Source: Roseateles depolymerans (GTDB taxonomy: Bacteria > Pseudomonadota > Gammaproteobacteria > Burkholderiales > Burkholderiaceae_C). From it: a stretch of 64,000 nt of DNA. Shown piece by piece: positions 20,360 through 29,404 of this stretch. The stretch is taken from positions 124,001-188,000 of the forward strand of contig QFOD01000005.1 in assembly GCA_003241055.1 (NCBI GenBank), given 5' to 3'. Position 1 is the stretch's first letter; each line of letters opens with the position of its first letter. A program made the translations under genes and the position numbers. The notes under the pieces were generated by a model. That model worked only from the letters and a program-made list of their open reading frames with translations. It did not search any database and was not told the origin of the DNA.

Positions 20360-21334
20360 TCAGAGCCAGCGCGCGGACACGGCCAGCGCCGTCAGCACGC
20401 CTGCACCGATCGCCAGCCAGCGCCAGGGGAGGCCGGCCCGGTGTTGGGCGCGTGGAGCGGCGATGGGCTGGCGATTGCCTTGCCCCAGCCAGTCCCGCCA
20501 GGCGTCGGCCAAGGCTTCGGCGCCGACCGGGCGGTCACCAGGGGTGGGAGACATCGCGGCCTGAACCAGGGCGTCCAGCGGCTGCAGTCGCTCGGCGGGA
20601 TGGTCTGGCCAGTGCGCTGCCAGACTGCCGCGCTGCGGCGCCAGGCCGTCGGGGTCCTGCTGCCAGCCGCAGAACATGCCTTGGGCCAGCCGCCCCAGCG
20701 CAAAAACCTCGCTGGCCAGGCTGGGCGGTCCGCCGGCGCGCCGCTCGGGGGCCAGAAAGGCCGGTGAGGCGCCCAGGCTGAGCCCGCGGTCGAAGGGGTC
20801 GGTCGGGTCGGGGATGCGGGCCAGCCCCAATCCCATGAGCCTTACGTCGCCACTCGGGGCGCGCCAGATCATGGCCGGGTCCAGCTCGGCCAGCAGCCAG
20901 CCCTGTTGATGCGCGGCACGCAGTGCCTCGCACAGCTGGATCAGCAGTTCGACGCGGGCCTCCAGGGGCAGCTGCGCCAACTGAGGGAGCAGCGGGCTGC
21001 CATGTCGTCCTTCAACGATCAGATAGGGTTGGCCGCCGGGGGCGACGCCGCTGTCGCTGGGGACCGCGATGTGGGGATGCTGCAGCCGGGCCAGGTCGCC
21101 GGCCTGGTCGGCATAGCGCAGCATCACGCCGGCGCCCTGGTCGCTGCGGTCCAGCACCAGCACGGCCGCCTGTTGTTCGGCGGCCAGCACATGCTGGGCG
21201 CCGTACCACTGACCGGCGTGGGCCTGTTCGCCGTCCGGCAGGGGCTGCTGCAGGCGCCAGACCCCCAGCGCCAGACCTTCGTCCAGCGGCTCCACCGCGG
21301 CGGGCGGCGGCAGGGAAAGGTTGGGCATGCGCAT
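20360..21334 (-). CDS. Membrane-anchored Ser/Thr-kinase-like protein, predicted pseudokinase
   Basis: 324 residues with a protein-kinase fold pattern but no catalytic residues. The VAxK strand reads AAVLVLDR (residues 56-63, no Lys), the HRDxKPxN loop reads LLAELDPAMIW (147-157, no HRD Asp), and the DFG motif reads LMGLGLAR (166-173). In contrast the structural APE region SPAFLAPERRAGGPPSLASEVFALGRLAQGMF (190-221) and the C-terminal Arg (PGDRPV) are kept. A single hydrophobic helix (about 303-319) at the extreme C-terminus would anchor it in the inner membrane with the fold in the cytoplasm. It lies between the PEP-CTERM and O-antigen-ligase-like genes. Confidence 0.7.
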   Translation of the reverse strand: MRMPNLSLPPPAAVEPLDEGLALGVWRLQQPLPDGEQAHAGQWYGAQHVLAAEQQAAVLVLDRSDQGAGVMLRYADQAGDLARLQHPHIAVPSDSGVAPGGQPYLIVEGRHGSPLLPQLAQLPLEARVELLIQLCEALRAAHQQGWLLAELDPAMIWRAPSGDVRLMGLGLARIPDPTDPFDRGLSLGASPAFLAPERRAGGPPSLASEVFALGRLAQGMFCGWQQDPDGLAPQRGSLAAHWPDHPAERLQPLDALVQAAMSPTPGDRPVGAEALADAWRDWLGQGNRQPIAAPRAQHRAGLPWRWLAIGAGVLTALAVSARWL

Positions 21335-21464
21335 GGCGACGCATGTTAGGTCGTGACGCCGGCCTGGGGCCGGTCTGGCGATGCGCCGGACGCGCGTCGC
21401 CCGCGTTGCCGCGCATTTATTCGCGCCGAACGGCGTCTGGCGACCGCCGGCCGCCGGTGCAGGT

Positions 21465-22514
21465 TCAGCGGCGGCGGGTGGCCCAGCCGATCAGGCCCAG
21501 CCCCGCCAGCAGCAGTGCGTAGTGGCTGGGTTCGGGAACAGGCGCCAGCGCGCAGCTGAGCGTGTCGCAGATGGTGCCGCTGCCGTCGCCCGCGAAGCTG
21601 ATGCCGTAGTCGCTGGCCTCGGCGCCGGATACGACATAGACCGCAGCCCCCTGGGGCAGGCGCATGCCGGTGAACTGCACGGTGTTGGAGAAGTCGGCCG
21701 AGCCGTTGCCGTCCACCCAGGTGTAGAGGTCGGACTTCAGGTAGAGCGCCGCACCGTAGGCAAAGCTGTAGACGCTGACGACATCGTCGTTGAGCGCCAG
21801 CAGGCCGGTGCCGCTGGTGGAGCTCCACTCGCCCGCGCTGAACACATTTTTCTCCCAGGCGTTCGTCGCCGCGTCGTAGTGGGCGTAGATCGCCGCGACG
21901 GTCTCGCCGGAGAAGCTGGTCAGCGACCAGTTCAGCCCGGCCGACCCCGTGCTGCCCAGCGGGCTCAGCGTGCCGTCGAGATGGATGCTGCCGGTGAACT
22001 GACCGGTGCCGGTGCCGCCGCCGATCTGATAGAGCTCTTCCCAGACGGAGTGGGCGTAGGCGCTGGCGCTGTTCTGGCTGCTGATCTGCATGGGCCAGCT
22101 GACGCCTGTGCTGCTGTCGAGGTAGGTGCCGGTGCGGTCCTGGGTGACCGAGGTGAAGCCGCTCAGCGAGGCGCTGGCGTGGTTGCTGCCCCAGTTGGTC
22201 ATCGAGTAGGCGTTGGCGGTGACGACCGTCATGCCCTGGTTGGCGTCGCCGGCCCAGACACCGTTGACGCTGACGTTGGGCGCGGCGGTGGTCTGGTCAT
22301 AGGCCGCGGCGCCCTGATAGGCGCTGCCGTAGGAGACGCTGCCGTAGATGCTGTTGGGCAGACCGCTGGGGTCCAGGCCGAACAGCGGGCTCGTCATGCG
22401 GTAGTCATTGGCGTAGTAGGCGCCAACCTCGCTGCCCAGGCGGTATTGGGATTGGGCGATCACGAGCGGGGTGGCGGCGATCAGGGCCAGGCCGGCCAGC
22501 GAGCGAAGCAACAT
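21465..22514 (-). CDS. PEP-CTERM sorting-domain exported protein
   Basis: 349 residues. A signal peptide (MLLRSLAGLALIAATPLVIAQ) is followed by a Ser/Thr/Gly/Ala-rich body of low similarity to anything I recognise, and a classic PEP-CTERM tail: VPEPSHYALLLAGLGLIGWATRRR, i.e. VPEP motif, one hydrophobic helix, basic end. Such tails are cut by exosortase, which hands the protein to the cell surface or the polysaccharide matrix; exosortase itself is not in the window. Start ATG 22514 is preceded by TGGAG at proper spacing. It lies 41 bases behind the kinase gene on the same strand and is probably co-transcribed with it. Confidence 0.88.
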   Translation of the reverse strand: MLLRSLAGLALIAATPLVIAQSQYRLGSEVGAYYANDYRMTSPLFGLDPSGLPNSIYGSVSYGSAYQGAAAYDQTTAAPNVSVNGVWAGDANQGMTVVTANAYSMTNWGSNHASASLSGFTSVTQDRTGTYLDSSTGVSWPMQISSQNSASAYAHSVWEELYQIGGGTGTGQFTGSIHLDGTLSPLGSTGSAGLNWSLTSFSGETVAAIYAHYDAATNAWEKNVFSAGEWSSTSGTGLLALNDDVVSVYSFAYGAALYLKSDLYTWVDGNGSADFSNTVQFTGMRLPQGAAVYVVSGAEASDYGISFAGDGSGTICDTLSCALAPVPEPSHYALLLAGLGLIGWATRRR

Positions 22515-22555
22515 GGCGACTCCAGAAACCTTGGCACAAGGGTCAGGGCAGTCTG

Positions 22556-23977
22556 TCACCCCCGGCTGGCGTTGCCATCCCCATCTGTCGGGATGGCGGG
22601 CTGGGGCAGCGTCAGCGCCACGCGCAGCCCGCCGTCCGGCCGGTTGCTCAGGGCGATGCGGCCATCGTGCGCTTCGACGATCTCGCGGGTCAGCGCCAGG
22701 CCCAGGCCCGTGCCCCCATGCGCCCCGCTGCCGGCGCGCTTGGTGGAGTAGAAGGGCAGCAGGGCCTGGGCCAGCACGGTCTCGCTCATGCCCGGGCCGC
22801 GGTCCAGCACCTCGATCAGCAGCTCGGCCGTGCTGCGCTGCAGCCGCAGCTGCACCCCGGCCGGGTCGCCGCCGGCCTCGTGGGCGTTCTTGATCAGGTT
22901 GAGCAGGGCCTGCTCCACCTGTGCGGGGTCGAAGTGGCCGGGCTGCGACGGCAGCGAGCCCTCCAGCTCGAACTCGCCCAGCGTGGCCAGCCGGGCGAGG
23001 AAGGGCGCCCAGGGCACCGCCTCGCGCCGTGGTGCGGGTAGCTTGGCGAAACTGGCATAGCCGCTGAGGAAACCGTGCAGATGGGCCGCGCGTTCGCCGA
23101 TGCTGGCCAGCACGGCGGGCAGGCGTTCGGTGTCGCCCCGGCGGGCCAGCTCGGCGCCGCTGTGGGCCAGCGACGAGATCGGTGCCAGCGAGTTGTTCAG
23201 CTCATGGCTCAGCACGCGGATCACGCGCTTCCAGGTGGCGACCTCGGCGCGCGACAGCTCGCGCGTCATGCGGCGCAGCAGCCGCAGCCGGTGCGGCAGA
23301 CCCTGGAGCCTGAAGGATCGGGTGGAGTGGTGGAAGGTCTCCTCGCTGCCGTCCGGCAGCGTGACGGCAAAGAGCCGGTCGCCGTCGCTGGCCAGTGCCT
23401 CGCGCAGCGGCCCGGGCAGCGATGCGGCCACATCGGCGATGTCGCGCCCCACCAGGCTGCGGCCGTCGCCCAGCAGCTGGCGGGCCGCGAGGTTGGCCAC
23501 CGCGATGCGCCCGCCCGGGCCCACCAGCAGCATGGCCACCGGTGAGTTCTGCACGACGGTGTCCAGCAGCAGCTCGCGCTGGGCAAGGTGCTGGCGCTGC
23601 TCTCGCAGGGCCAGGCCGAGCTCCGCATGCCGGGCCATCAGGCCGGCCAGCTCGCGGGGGCCGCTGGCGCCCAGGCTCTGGCTGAAATCGCCATCCCGAT
23701 AGGCCAGCACGGTGCCCTCCAGCGCTCGCGACAAGCGGGCCAGCGGCGCCACCCAGGCCTGGGCCAGCGCCAGCAGCACCAGCGCCGTGAAGCCGCCGCT
23801 CAGCAGCAGGGCGAGCGTCGCATCCGGCGGCGCCAGCGTCAGCTTCAGCAGCTGGTTGGCATCACGCAGCAGCGCAGGGCCCGGCCACATCGTCAGCGCG
23901 GCGTAGCAGGCCGGGCCGGCCAGCGCGGCCAGGCTTAGCGCCAGCAGCGCGCGCAGCCGTAGCGAGGGCTGCAGCAT
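22556..23977 (-). CDS. Membrane sensor histidine kinase (NtrY-like, HAMP-PAS-HisKA-HATPase)
   Basis: 473 residues. Two N-terminal membrane helices (about 9-28 and 55-77) frame a short periplasmic loop, then a HAMP-like linker, a PAS domain (about 137-225, ELLLDTVVQNSPVAMLLVG...), a phosphoacceptor region RVIRVLSHELNNSLAPISSLAHS with His258, and an ATPase domain with N-box LLNLIKNAHEAGG, DRGPGMSE and GGTGLGLALTREIVEAHDG. Its start codon overlaps the stop of the response-regulator gene (TGATG at 23979-23975), so the pair is translationally coupled. The signal is unknown. Confidence 0.92.
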   Translation of the reverse strand: MLQPSLRLRALLALSLAALAGPACYAALTMWPGPALLRDANQLLKLTLAPPDATLALLLSGGFTALVLLALAQAWVAPLARLSRALEGTVLAYRDGDFSQSLGASGPRELAGLMARHAELGLALREQRQHLAQRELLLDTVVQNSPVAMLLVGPGGRIAVANLAARQLLGDGRSLVGRDIADVAASLPGPLREALASDGDRLFAVTLPDGSEETFHHSTRSFRLQGLPHRLRLLRRMTRELSRAEVATWKRVIRVLSHELNNSLAPISSLAHSGAELARRGDTERLPAVLASIGERAAHLHGFLSGYASFAKLPAPRREAVPWAPFLARLATLGEFELEGSLPSQPGHFDPAQVEQALLNLIKNAHEAGGDPAGVQLRLQRSTAELLIEVLDRGPGMSETVLAQALLPFYSTKRAGSGAHGGTGLGLALTREIVEAHDGRIALSNRPDGGLRVALTLPQPAIPTDGDGNASRG

Positions 23978-25320
23978 CAGGGCGCGATCCCGTAGCGCTC
24001 CAGGCGGCGATACAGCGCCTGGCGTGACAGACCCAGCTGCGCGGCCGCACGGCTGACCACGCCGCCGGCGGCCGAGAGTGCGGCCACCACCGCGTCGCGG
24101 CTGGGCTCGTCCAGGTTGCGGAACGCGGCGCCGCCGGCCTCGTCGGGCAGCTGCAGGCCCAGCGCTGCCGGCGTGATTTCGGCCCCGCCGCCCAGCAGCG
24201 CTGCGCGCTCGATGACGTTCTTCAGCTCGCGCACATTGCCGGGCCAGCGGTGCGCCAGCAGGGCCTCGCGCGCAGCCTCGTTGAGCGCGGCACGGCCGGC
24301 CAGGAAGTGCTCGGCCAGCGGCAGCACGTCGTCGCGCCGCTCGGCCAGCGCGGGCAGCCTCAGCTCGATGAGGTTGAGGCGGTAGAACAGGTCTTCGCGG
24401 AAGCTGCCGGCCCGCACCATCGCGCGCAGGTCGGCATTGGTGGCCGACAGCACGCGCACCTTCACCTGGCGGGTCTTGCTGGAGCCCAGGCGCTCGAACT
24501 GGCCGGTTTCCAGCACGCGCAGCAGCTTGACCTGGCCGGCCAGCGGCAGATTGCCGATCTCGTCCAGGAACAGCGTGCCGCCGTCCGCCGCCTCGAAGCG
24601 GCCCACGCGGGCCTTGGCTGCGCCGGTGTAGGCGCCGCTGTCGCTGCCGAACAGTTCGGCCTCGATCAGGTCGGCCGGCAGCGCGCCGCAGTTCAGCGCG
24701 ACGAAGGCGCCGCTCTTCGCCGCTGAGTTCGCATGCACGAAGGCCGCGACCCGCTCCTTGCCTGCGCCATTGGGCCCGGTGATCAGCACCGGCACCGGCG
24801 CCGCGGCGATCTGGCCGGCCAGCTCCAGCAGCGCGAGCATCGCGTCGGAGCCGAACACCAGGCCGGCCAGGTCGTGCCGGCGGGCAAGGGCGGCGCGGCG
24901 CTCGCGCGAGGCCTCCCGCAGCCGCGCCACCTCGCGGTTGGCCTCGCCCAGCTCCAGCAGGTTTTCCACCGCCGCCAGCAGCTTGGCGTCATCCCAGGGC
25001 TTGGCGAGGTAGTCGGCCGCGCCGGCCTTCACCAGCGCAACGGCCGATTCCAGCCGCGTCCAGGCGGTCAGCAGGATGATGGGCAGGTCGGGCCGGCGCG
25101 CGCGAATCGCGCGGAACAGCTGCTCGCCCTCCTCGCCCGAGGTGGTGTCGGCCGTGAAGTTCATGTCCTGGATCACCAGGCCGAAGGGCCGCTGCTCCAG
25201 CAGGGCCAGGCCTTGCTCGGGGCTGGTGGCCACGCAGGACTCGATGTCGTGCAGGGACAGCAGCAGCTCCAGCGCCTGGCCCACGCCGGGGTGGTCGTCG
25301 ATGATCAAAACACGTCGCAT
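23977..25320 (-). CDS. Sigma-54-dependent response regulator (NtrC family)
   Basis: 447 residues: receiver (Asp52 in LVIQDMNF), AAA+ central domain, Fis-type HTH ([37 protein letters not shown]). The ATPase shows Walker A GPNGAGKE, the sigma-54 contact loop as GAYTGA (Tyr replaces the usual Phe), Walker [14 protein letters not shown], and the arginine-finger region [11 protein letters not shown]. Start at ATG 25320 (MRRVLIIDD). It activates promoters of the TGGCAC-N5-TTGC type when phosphorylated by its partner kinase. It is the only sigma-54 activator seen here; a matching promoter lies before the efflux operon near 57350. Confidence 0.93.
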   Translation of the reverse strand: MRRVLIIDDHPGVGQALELLLSLHDIESCVATSPEQGLALLEQRPFGLVIQDMNFTADTTSGEEGEQLFRAIRARRPDLPIILLTAWTRLESAVALVKAGAADYLAKPWDDAKLLAAVENLLELGEANREVARLREASRERRAALARRHDLAGLVFGSDAMLALLELAGQIAAAPVPVLITGPNGAGKERVAAFVHANSAAKSGAFVALNCGALPADLIEAELFGSDSGAYTGAAKARVGRFEAADGGTLFLDEIGNLPLAGQVKLLRVLETGQFERLGSSKTRQVKVRVLSATNADLRAMVRAGSFREDLFYRLNLIELRLPALAERRDDVLPLAEHFLAGRAALNEAAREALLAHRWPGNVRELKNVIERAALLGGGAEITPAALGLQLPDEAGGAAFRNLDEPSRDAVVAALSAAGGVVSRAAAQLGLSRQALYRRLERYGIAP

Positions 25321-25379
25321 CGCGGCAGGATAGCCGCGCACCCACAATGCAGCCGGTTCTCACTCCCGCTGCGCCGACC

Positions 25380-25994
25380 ATGAAACTGCTGGGCCGACTT
25401 TCCTCCATCAACGTGCGCAAGGTGATGTGGACCGCCGCGCAGCTGGACCTGGCGCTGGTGCGCGAGGACTGGGGTCAGGGCTTTCGCTCGCCGCGCGAGG
25501 CCGGCTATCTGACCCTCAATCCCAACGGCCTGGTGCCGGTGCTGATCGACGACGACTTCGTGCTCTGGGAGAGCAACAGCATCTGCCGCTACCTGGCGGC
25601 GAAGGCGGGCGACACCGCGCTGCTGCCGGCCGAGCCGCAGGCCCGGGCCGTGGTGGAGCAGTGGATGGACTGGCAGGCCGGTGAGCTGAACAACAGCTGG
25701 CGCGTGGCCTTCATGGCGCTGGTGCGTGGCCAGCCGGCGGCGCCGGAGGCGATAGACGCGAGCGTGGCGAACTGGAACCGCCACATGACGCTGCTGGAGG
25801 CGCACCTGGCCCGCGGCGGTGCCTACGTGACGGGCGAGCGCTTCACGCTGGCCGATGTGGTGCTGGGCCTGTCCACCCAGCGCTGGCTGAATGCGCCGAT
25901 CACGCGACCCGAGCTGCCGGGGCTGCGGGCCTGGATGGCGCGCCTGGCCGAGCGGCCAGGCTTTGCCGCGTTCGTCGACAACGGCATGGCCTGA
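25380..25994 (+). CDS. Glutathione S-transferase family protein
   Basis: 204 residues. N-terminal thioredoxin-like domain: KLLGRLSSINVRKVMWTAAQLDLALVRED with Ser9/Asn11 in the position of the catalytic Ser/Cys, cis-Pro in NGLVPVLID, and the glutathione-binding WESNSICRYLA. The C-terminal helical domain contains GERFTLADVVLG, the conserved N-capping box. These cytosolic enzymes conjugate glutathione to electrophiles or reduce peroxides; the substrate cannot be told. Start ATG 25380 is used because homology begins at MKLLGRLSS; it is divergent from the sigma-54 regulator with about 60 bases between. Confidence 0.9.
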   Translation: MKLLGRLSSINVRKVMWTAAQLDLALVREDWGQGFRSPREAGYLTLNPNGLVPVLIDDDFVLWESNSICRYLAAKAGDTALLPAEPQARAVVEQWMDWQAGELNNSWRVAFMALVRGQPAAPEAIDASVANWNRHMTLLEAHLARGGAYVTGERFTLADVVLGLSTQRWLNAPITRPELPGLRAWMARLAERPGFAAFVDNGMA

Positions 25995-26022
25995 CCCCTG
26001 CCCGGCGCAGCGGCTCGCCCGC

Positions 26023-26367
26023 TCAGCCGCGCATCGCCAGCTGGTGCGCGTGCAGGAACTGCGTGTTGCCGCTCTGGATGGCCCAGTCCAGCCGGTCCTG
26101 CCGGTGGCTCAATGCGAGCTGGGCCAGCACGTCGGGGTGGGGCTGCTCGGCCAGGTCGCGGGCCTGGCGGGCCAGCGCCTCGCGGGCGGCCTGCAGCTGG
26201 TGCGTCTGGTGCGGCGTGAGGCGGCCCTGCTCGGCGGCGATGTCGATGCGGCGCGCCTGGTCGGTGGCGCGGGCCATCGCCGGGGTGGCGCGCAGCGTGT
26301 CCGCCTCGGCGGCGCCGGCAAAGGCGGTGGCGAGCAGCAGGGCGCTGAGGGTGCGTGCGGTGTCCAT
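26023..26367 (-). CDS. Small exported protein of unknown function
   Basis: 114 residues with a signal peptide (MDTARTLSALLLATAFAGAAEA). The mature part is helical, rich in Arg, Gln, Ala and His (RRIDIAAEQGRLTPHQTHQLQAAREALARQARDLAEQPHPDVLAQLALSHRQDRLDWAIQSGN, split here only for description), resembling small periplasmic helix-bundle proteins. A strong ribosome site (AGGAG) precedes ATG 26367. It follows the HtrA gene by 89 bases on the same strand, so it may belong to the same envelope-stress unit (inference). I recognise no named family. Confidence 0.65.
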   Translation of the reverse strand: MDTARTLSALLLATAFAGAAEADTLRATPAMARATDQARRIDIAAEQGRLTPHQTHQLQAAREALARQARDLAEQPHPDVLAQLALSHRQDRLDWAIQSGNTQFLHAHQLAMRG

Positions 26368-26456
26368 GGGAATCTCCTGATGGGCGCGGGGTTCGGGCAC
26401 CGCGCGGGCTCAAGCCATCCGGGCGGGCCGCCGAACCGGCCCGTCATCACAGGGCA

Positions 26457-27965
26457 TCAGCCCAGCCGCACCGGCACGAAGATCTGCTGGCCGTCGCGGG
26501 CCACCAGCAGCGCCACCTGGGCGGGCTTGGTCTTCAGCACCTCGCGGATCTGCTCCACGTTCTGCACCGGCTTGCCGTTCAGGGCCAGCAGCACGTCGCC
26601 GGGCTGCACGCCGGCCAGCTGGGCCGGGCCGCTGACGTTCTCGATCAGCAGGCCATGGTCCAGGCCGGAGCCGCGCAGCTCGTTGCGGTCCAGCGGACGC
26701 ACCGCCAGCCCCAGCGAGCCACCACCGCCACCGGCATTGGCCTCGGTCGGATCGCGTTCGGCGCGGCCCAGCGCCACGGTTTCGTCGTGGTGGCTCTTGT
26801 CGCGCCACACCTGCAGCTTGAGCTTGTCGCCCGGCCGCGCCAGGCCCACGAAGCTGGAGAGGTCCCCGGCCACGTGGATGGGCTGGTCGTTCACGGCCGT
26901 GATCACGTCGCCGGCCTTGATGCCGGCCTTGGCGGCGGCGCTGTCCGGCACGACGCTGGACACCAGCGCACCGTTGGGCGAGGGCAGGCCGAAGGACGCG
27001 GCCAGCGGGGCCGAGAGATCCTGCAGCGTGACGCCCAGGCGCGCGTGGTCCACCTTGCCGTGGGCGACGATCTGGTCCTTCACATGCAGGGCCACATCCA
27101 CGGGAATGGCGAAGGCCAGGCCCTGGAAGCCGCCGCTCTGCGAGTAGATCTGTGCGTTCACGCCGATTACGCGGCCGCTGGAGTCGAACAGCGGGCCGCC
27201 CGAGTTGCCGGGGTTCACGGCCGCGTCGGTCTGGATGAAGGGCACGACGTTCTCACCCGGCAGCGAGCGACCCTTGGCGCTGACGATGCCCTGCGTGGCC
27301 GTCTGCTCGAAGCCGTAGGGCGCGCCGATCGCCAGCACCCAGTCGCCCACCTGCGACTGGCGCGGGTCGCCCAGCTGCACGGTGGGCAGGCCCTTGGCAT
27401 CCACCTTCAGCACGGCGATGTCGGTGGCCGGGTCGCTGCCCAGCACCTTGGCCGGAAATTCGCGCCGGTCGGTCAGCTTGACCGTCACCTGCTTGGCGTC
27501 GCGCACCACGTGGGCGTTGGTCAGGATCAGGCCGTCGGTGCTGATGATGAAGCCCGAGCCCTGGCCGCGGAAGGGCTGGGCGCCCTGCGGCGGCATGCGC
27601 AGGCCGGGGATGCCGCGGAAGAAGCGGAAGAAGGGGTCGTCACCGAAGCCGGGCATGCTGGCCGGGTCGGCCTGCTGGTCCTGGGCGTTGACCGTGTGCA
27701 GGCCGGCAACGGTGATGCCGACGACGGCCGGGCCCTGGGTCTGCACGATGGCGCGGTAGTTGGGCAGCAGCGTGGGCGGCAGCGGGGCGGCCGGCGCGAC
27801 GCTGGCGGGCGCGCCGCCGGAGGCGCCGGCATCGGCCACCGTGGTGGCGGTGCCGCTGCGGTGCAGCCAGTCGGGCAAGGTCCAGCCGGCGGCAGCGGCA
27901 CTGGCGGTCAAGCCAACGGCCAGCAGCGCGGCCGAGGCGGTGGCGGTGAGAGTCATCTTGGACAT
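26457..27965 (-). CDS. Periplasmic serine endoprotease, Do/HtrA family
   Basis: 502 residues: signal peptide (residues 1-26), trypsin-like domain, two PDZ domains. The catalytic triad is complete: His152 in LTNAHVV, Asp182 in ATDIAVLK, Ser255 in GNSGGPLF. A Phe/Gly/Pro-rich LA-loop (PGFGDDPFFRFFRGIPG) precedes the catalytic domain as in DegP/MucD. PDZ1 begins near LGVTLQDLS, PDZ2 near LGLAVRPLD. These proteins degrade or refold misfolded envelope proteins. It is downstream of the QseBC-like pair on the same strand (110-base gap), an arrangement that fits envelope-stress control. Confidence 0.95.
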   Translation of the reverse strand: MSKMTLTATASAALLAVGLTASAAAAGWTLPDWLHRSGTATTVADAGASGGAPASVAPAAPLPPTLLPNYRAIVQTQGPAVVGITVAGLHTVNAQDQQADPASMPGFGDDPFFRFFRGIPGLRMPPQGAQPFRGQGSGFIISTDGLILTNAHVVRDAKQVTVKLTDRREFPAKVLGSDPATDIAVLKVDAKGLPTVQLGDPRQSQVGDWVLAIGAPYGFEQTATQGIVSAKGRSLPGENVVPFIQTDAAVNPGNSGGPLFDSSGRVIGVNAQIYSQSGGFQGLAFAIPVDVALHVKDQIVAHGKVDHARLGVTLQDLSAPLAASFGLPSPNGALVSSVVPDSAAAKAGIKAGDVITAVNDQPIHVAGDLSSFVGLARPGDKLKLQVWRDKSHHDETVALGRAERDPTEANAGGGGGSLGLAVRPLDRNELRGSGLDHGLLIENVSGPAQLAGVQPGDVLLALNGKPVQNVEQIREVLKTKPAQVALLVARDGQQIFVPVRLG

Positions 27966-28075
27966 GTGGGGCTCCTTGGCTTGGCGGCTGCGTCTGCAAC
28001 CGTTGCAGCAACTCTAGGAAGCCCGGATGAGTCCTCGATGAGGCGAAGGTGAGGCGAAAGTTAAGCGCAGCCCCT

Positions 28076-29404
28076 TCAGGCCTTGGCCTGCGCCCAGCGA
28101 ATCTCCGCCCTCAAGCCTCCCAGCGGCGCGTCCTCCAGCGTGACCTCGGCGCCCTGCTGGCGAGCCGCCGCCCGCACGATGGCCAGCCCCAGGCCGCTGC
28201 CCTGGGTGGACTCGGCCTGTGCGCTCTCGCCACGCTGGAAGCGGTCGAACACGCGCTCGCGCTGCGCGGGAGGGATGCCGGGGCCGTCGTCATCCACGCG
28301 CAGCAGGCGGCCACCGGCCTCGCGCAGCGCCTGCACGCGCACGGTGCGGGCGCCGTACTTGATCGCGTTGTCCACCAGGTTGCGGGCCGCGCTGCGCAGC
28401 GCCTGCGGGTCGGCCTCGACGATGACGGGCTGGGGCGCCTCCAGCTGCAGCGTGACGCCCGCGCGCTCGGCCAGCGGCTGGGCGTCTGCCACGGCCTGGC
28501 GGGCGATGTCGGCCAGGTCCAGCGGGCGCGGGTCGGCGGGGGCGCCGGGCTCGGCGCGTGCCAGGGTCAGGAGTTGCTCCACCAGGTGCACCGAGCGGTC
28601 GATGCCGCTGCGCAGCCGGGCGATGGCGGTCTCCTGCTCAGGGCCGGGCGCGGAGTCGCGCAGCAGGCCCAGTTGCAGCTTGAGCGCGGTGAGCGGCGTG
28701 CGCAGCTCGTGCGCAGCGTCGGCGACGAAGCTGCGCTGAACCTCGAAGGCCGCAGCCAAGCGCCCCAGCAGCGCGTTGAAGGCATCCACCAGCGGCGCGA
28801 CCTCGCCGGGCAGGCCGGCGGTGGGCAGCGCCTCCAGCGCCCCCGCGTTGCGCGTCTGCGCGGCCTGCACGGTACGGGCCAGCGGCGCCAGCGACACGCC
28901 GATCAGCCACCAGATGGCGGCCGCCACCAGTGGCAGCGCGATCGCGATGGGCGCCACGCTGCGCAGCGCGGCCAGCGCAGCCATGTGGCGGCGCACCTCC
29001 AGGGGCTGCGCCACCTGCACGACGCGCAAGGGCGTGGCGGCGCTGAACACGCGCCACTCCTGCGAGCCCAGGCGCAGGTTGGAGAAGCCCAGCACCGCGC
29101 GCGGCGGCAACGCCTCGGTCATGCCACGCGGGCGGCTGGAATAGATCTCCAGCCCTTGCATGGACCAGATCTGCACCAGGTAGTCCAGGCTGGGGTCGGC
29201 CAGCGCGGCGGCCTCGTCGCTGGCGATGCGGCCCTGGTCGCGCAGCGACAGCGCGGTCTGGCGCAGCTGGTAGTCGAACAGTTCGTCGGCCTCGGCGCGC
29301 ACGCTGACGTAGGTGGCCCCGCCCACCGCGAGCGCCGTCACCGTGCCCAGCAGCGCCAGCAGCGCGAACAGGCGGCCGCGCAGCGTGCCCAGCACGGCCC
29401 TCAC
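28076..29404 (-). CDS. Two-component sensor kinase, QseC/PmrB-like
   Basis: 442 residues. Membrane helices at about 10-33 and 150-171 surround a periplasmic sensor of about 115 residues; HAMP follows, then the phosphoacceptor helix FVADAAHELRTPLTALKLQLGLL with His232, N-box AARNLVDNAIKYGA, DDDGPGIPPAQRE and GSGLGLAIVRAAARQQGA. Its start overlaps the regulator's stop by 4 bases (29401-29404), so the two are coupled. The HtrA gene follows. The stimulus cannot be read from the sequence. Confidence 0.93.
   Translation of the reverse strand: MRAVLGTLRGRLFALLALLGTVTALAVGGATYVSVRAEADELFDYQLRQTALSLRDQGRIASDEAAALADPSLDYLVQIWSMQGLEIYSSRPRGMTEALPPRAVLGFSNLRLGSQEWRVFSAATPLRVVQVAQPLEVRRHMAALAALRSVAPIAIALPLVAAAIWWLIGVSLAPLARTVQAAQTRNAGALEALPTAGLPGEVAPLVDAFNALLGRLAAAFEVQRSFVADAAHELRTPLTALKLQLGLLRDSAPGPEQETAIARLRSGIDRSVHLVEQLLTLARAEPGAPADPRPLDLADIARQAVADAQPLAERAGVTLQLEAPQPVIVEADPQALRSAARNLVDNAIKYGARTVRVQALREAGGRLLRVDDDGPGIPPAQRERVFDRFQRGESAQAESTQGSGLGLAIVRAAARQQGAEVTLEDAPLGGLRAEIRWAQAKA

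Noticed and set aside
22515..22555. A sigma-54 promoter before the PEP-CTERM gene (a TGGCAC-like string near 22534)
   Set aside because: The string is on the wrong strand and lacks the -12 TTGC at the correct distance.
23977..25320. The GAYTGA loop as a sign of a non-functional sigma-54 activator
   Set aside because: Tyr for Phe is a conservative change in a loop where aromatic character matters; all other motifs are intact.
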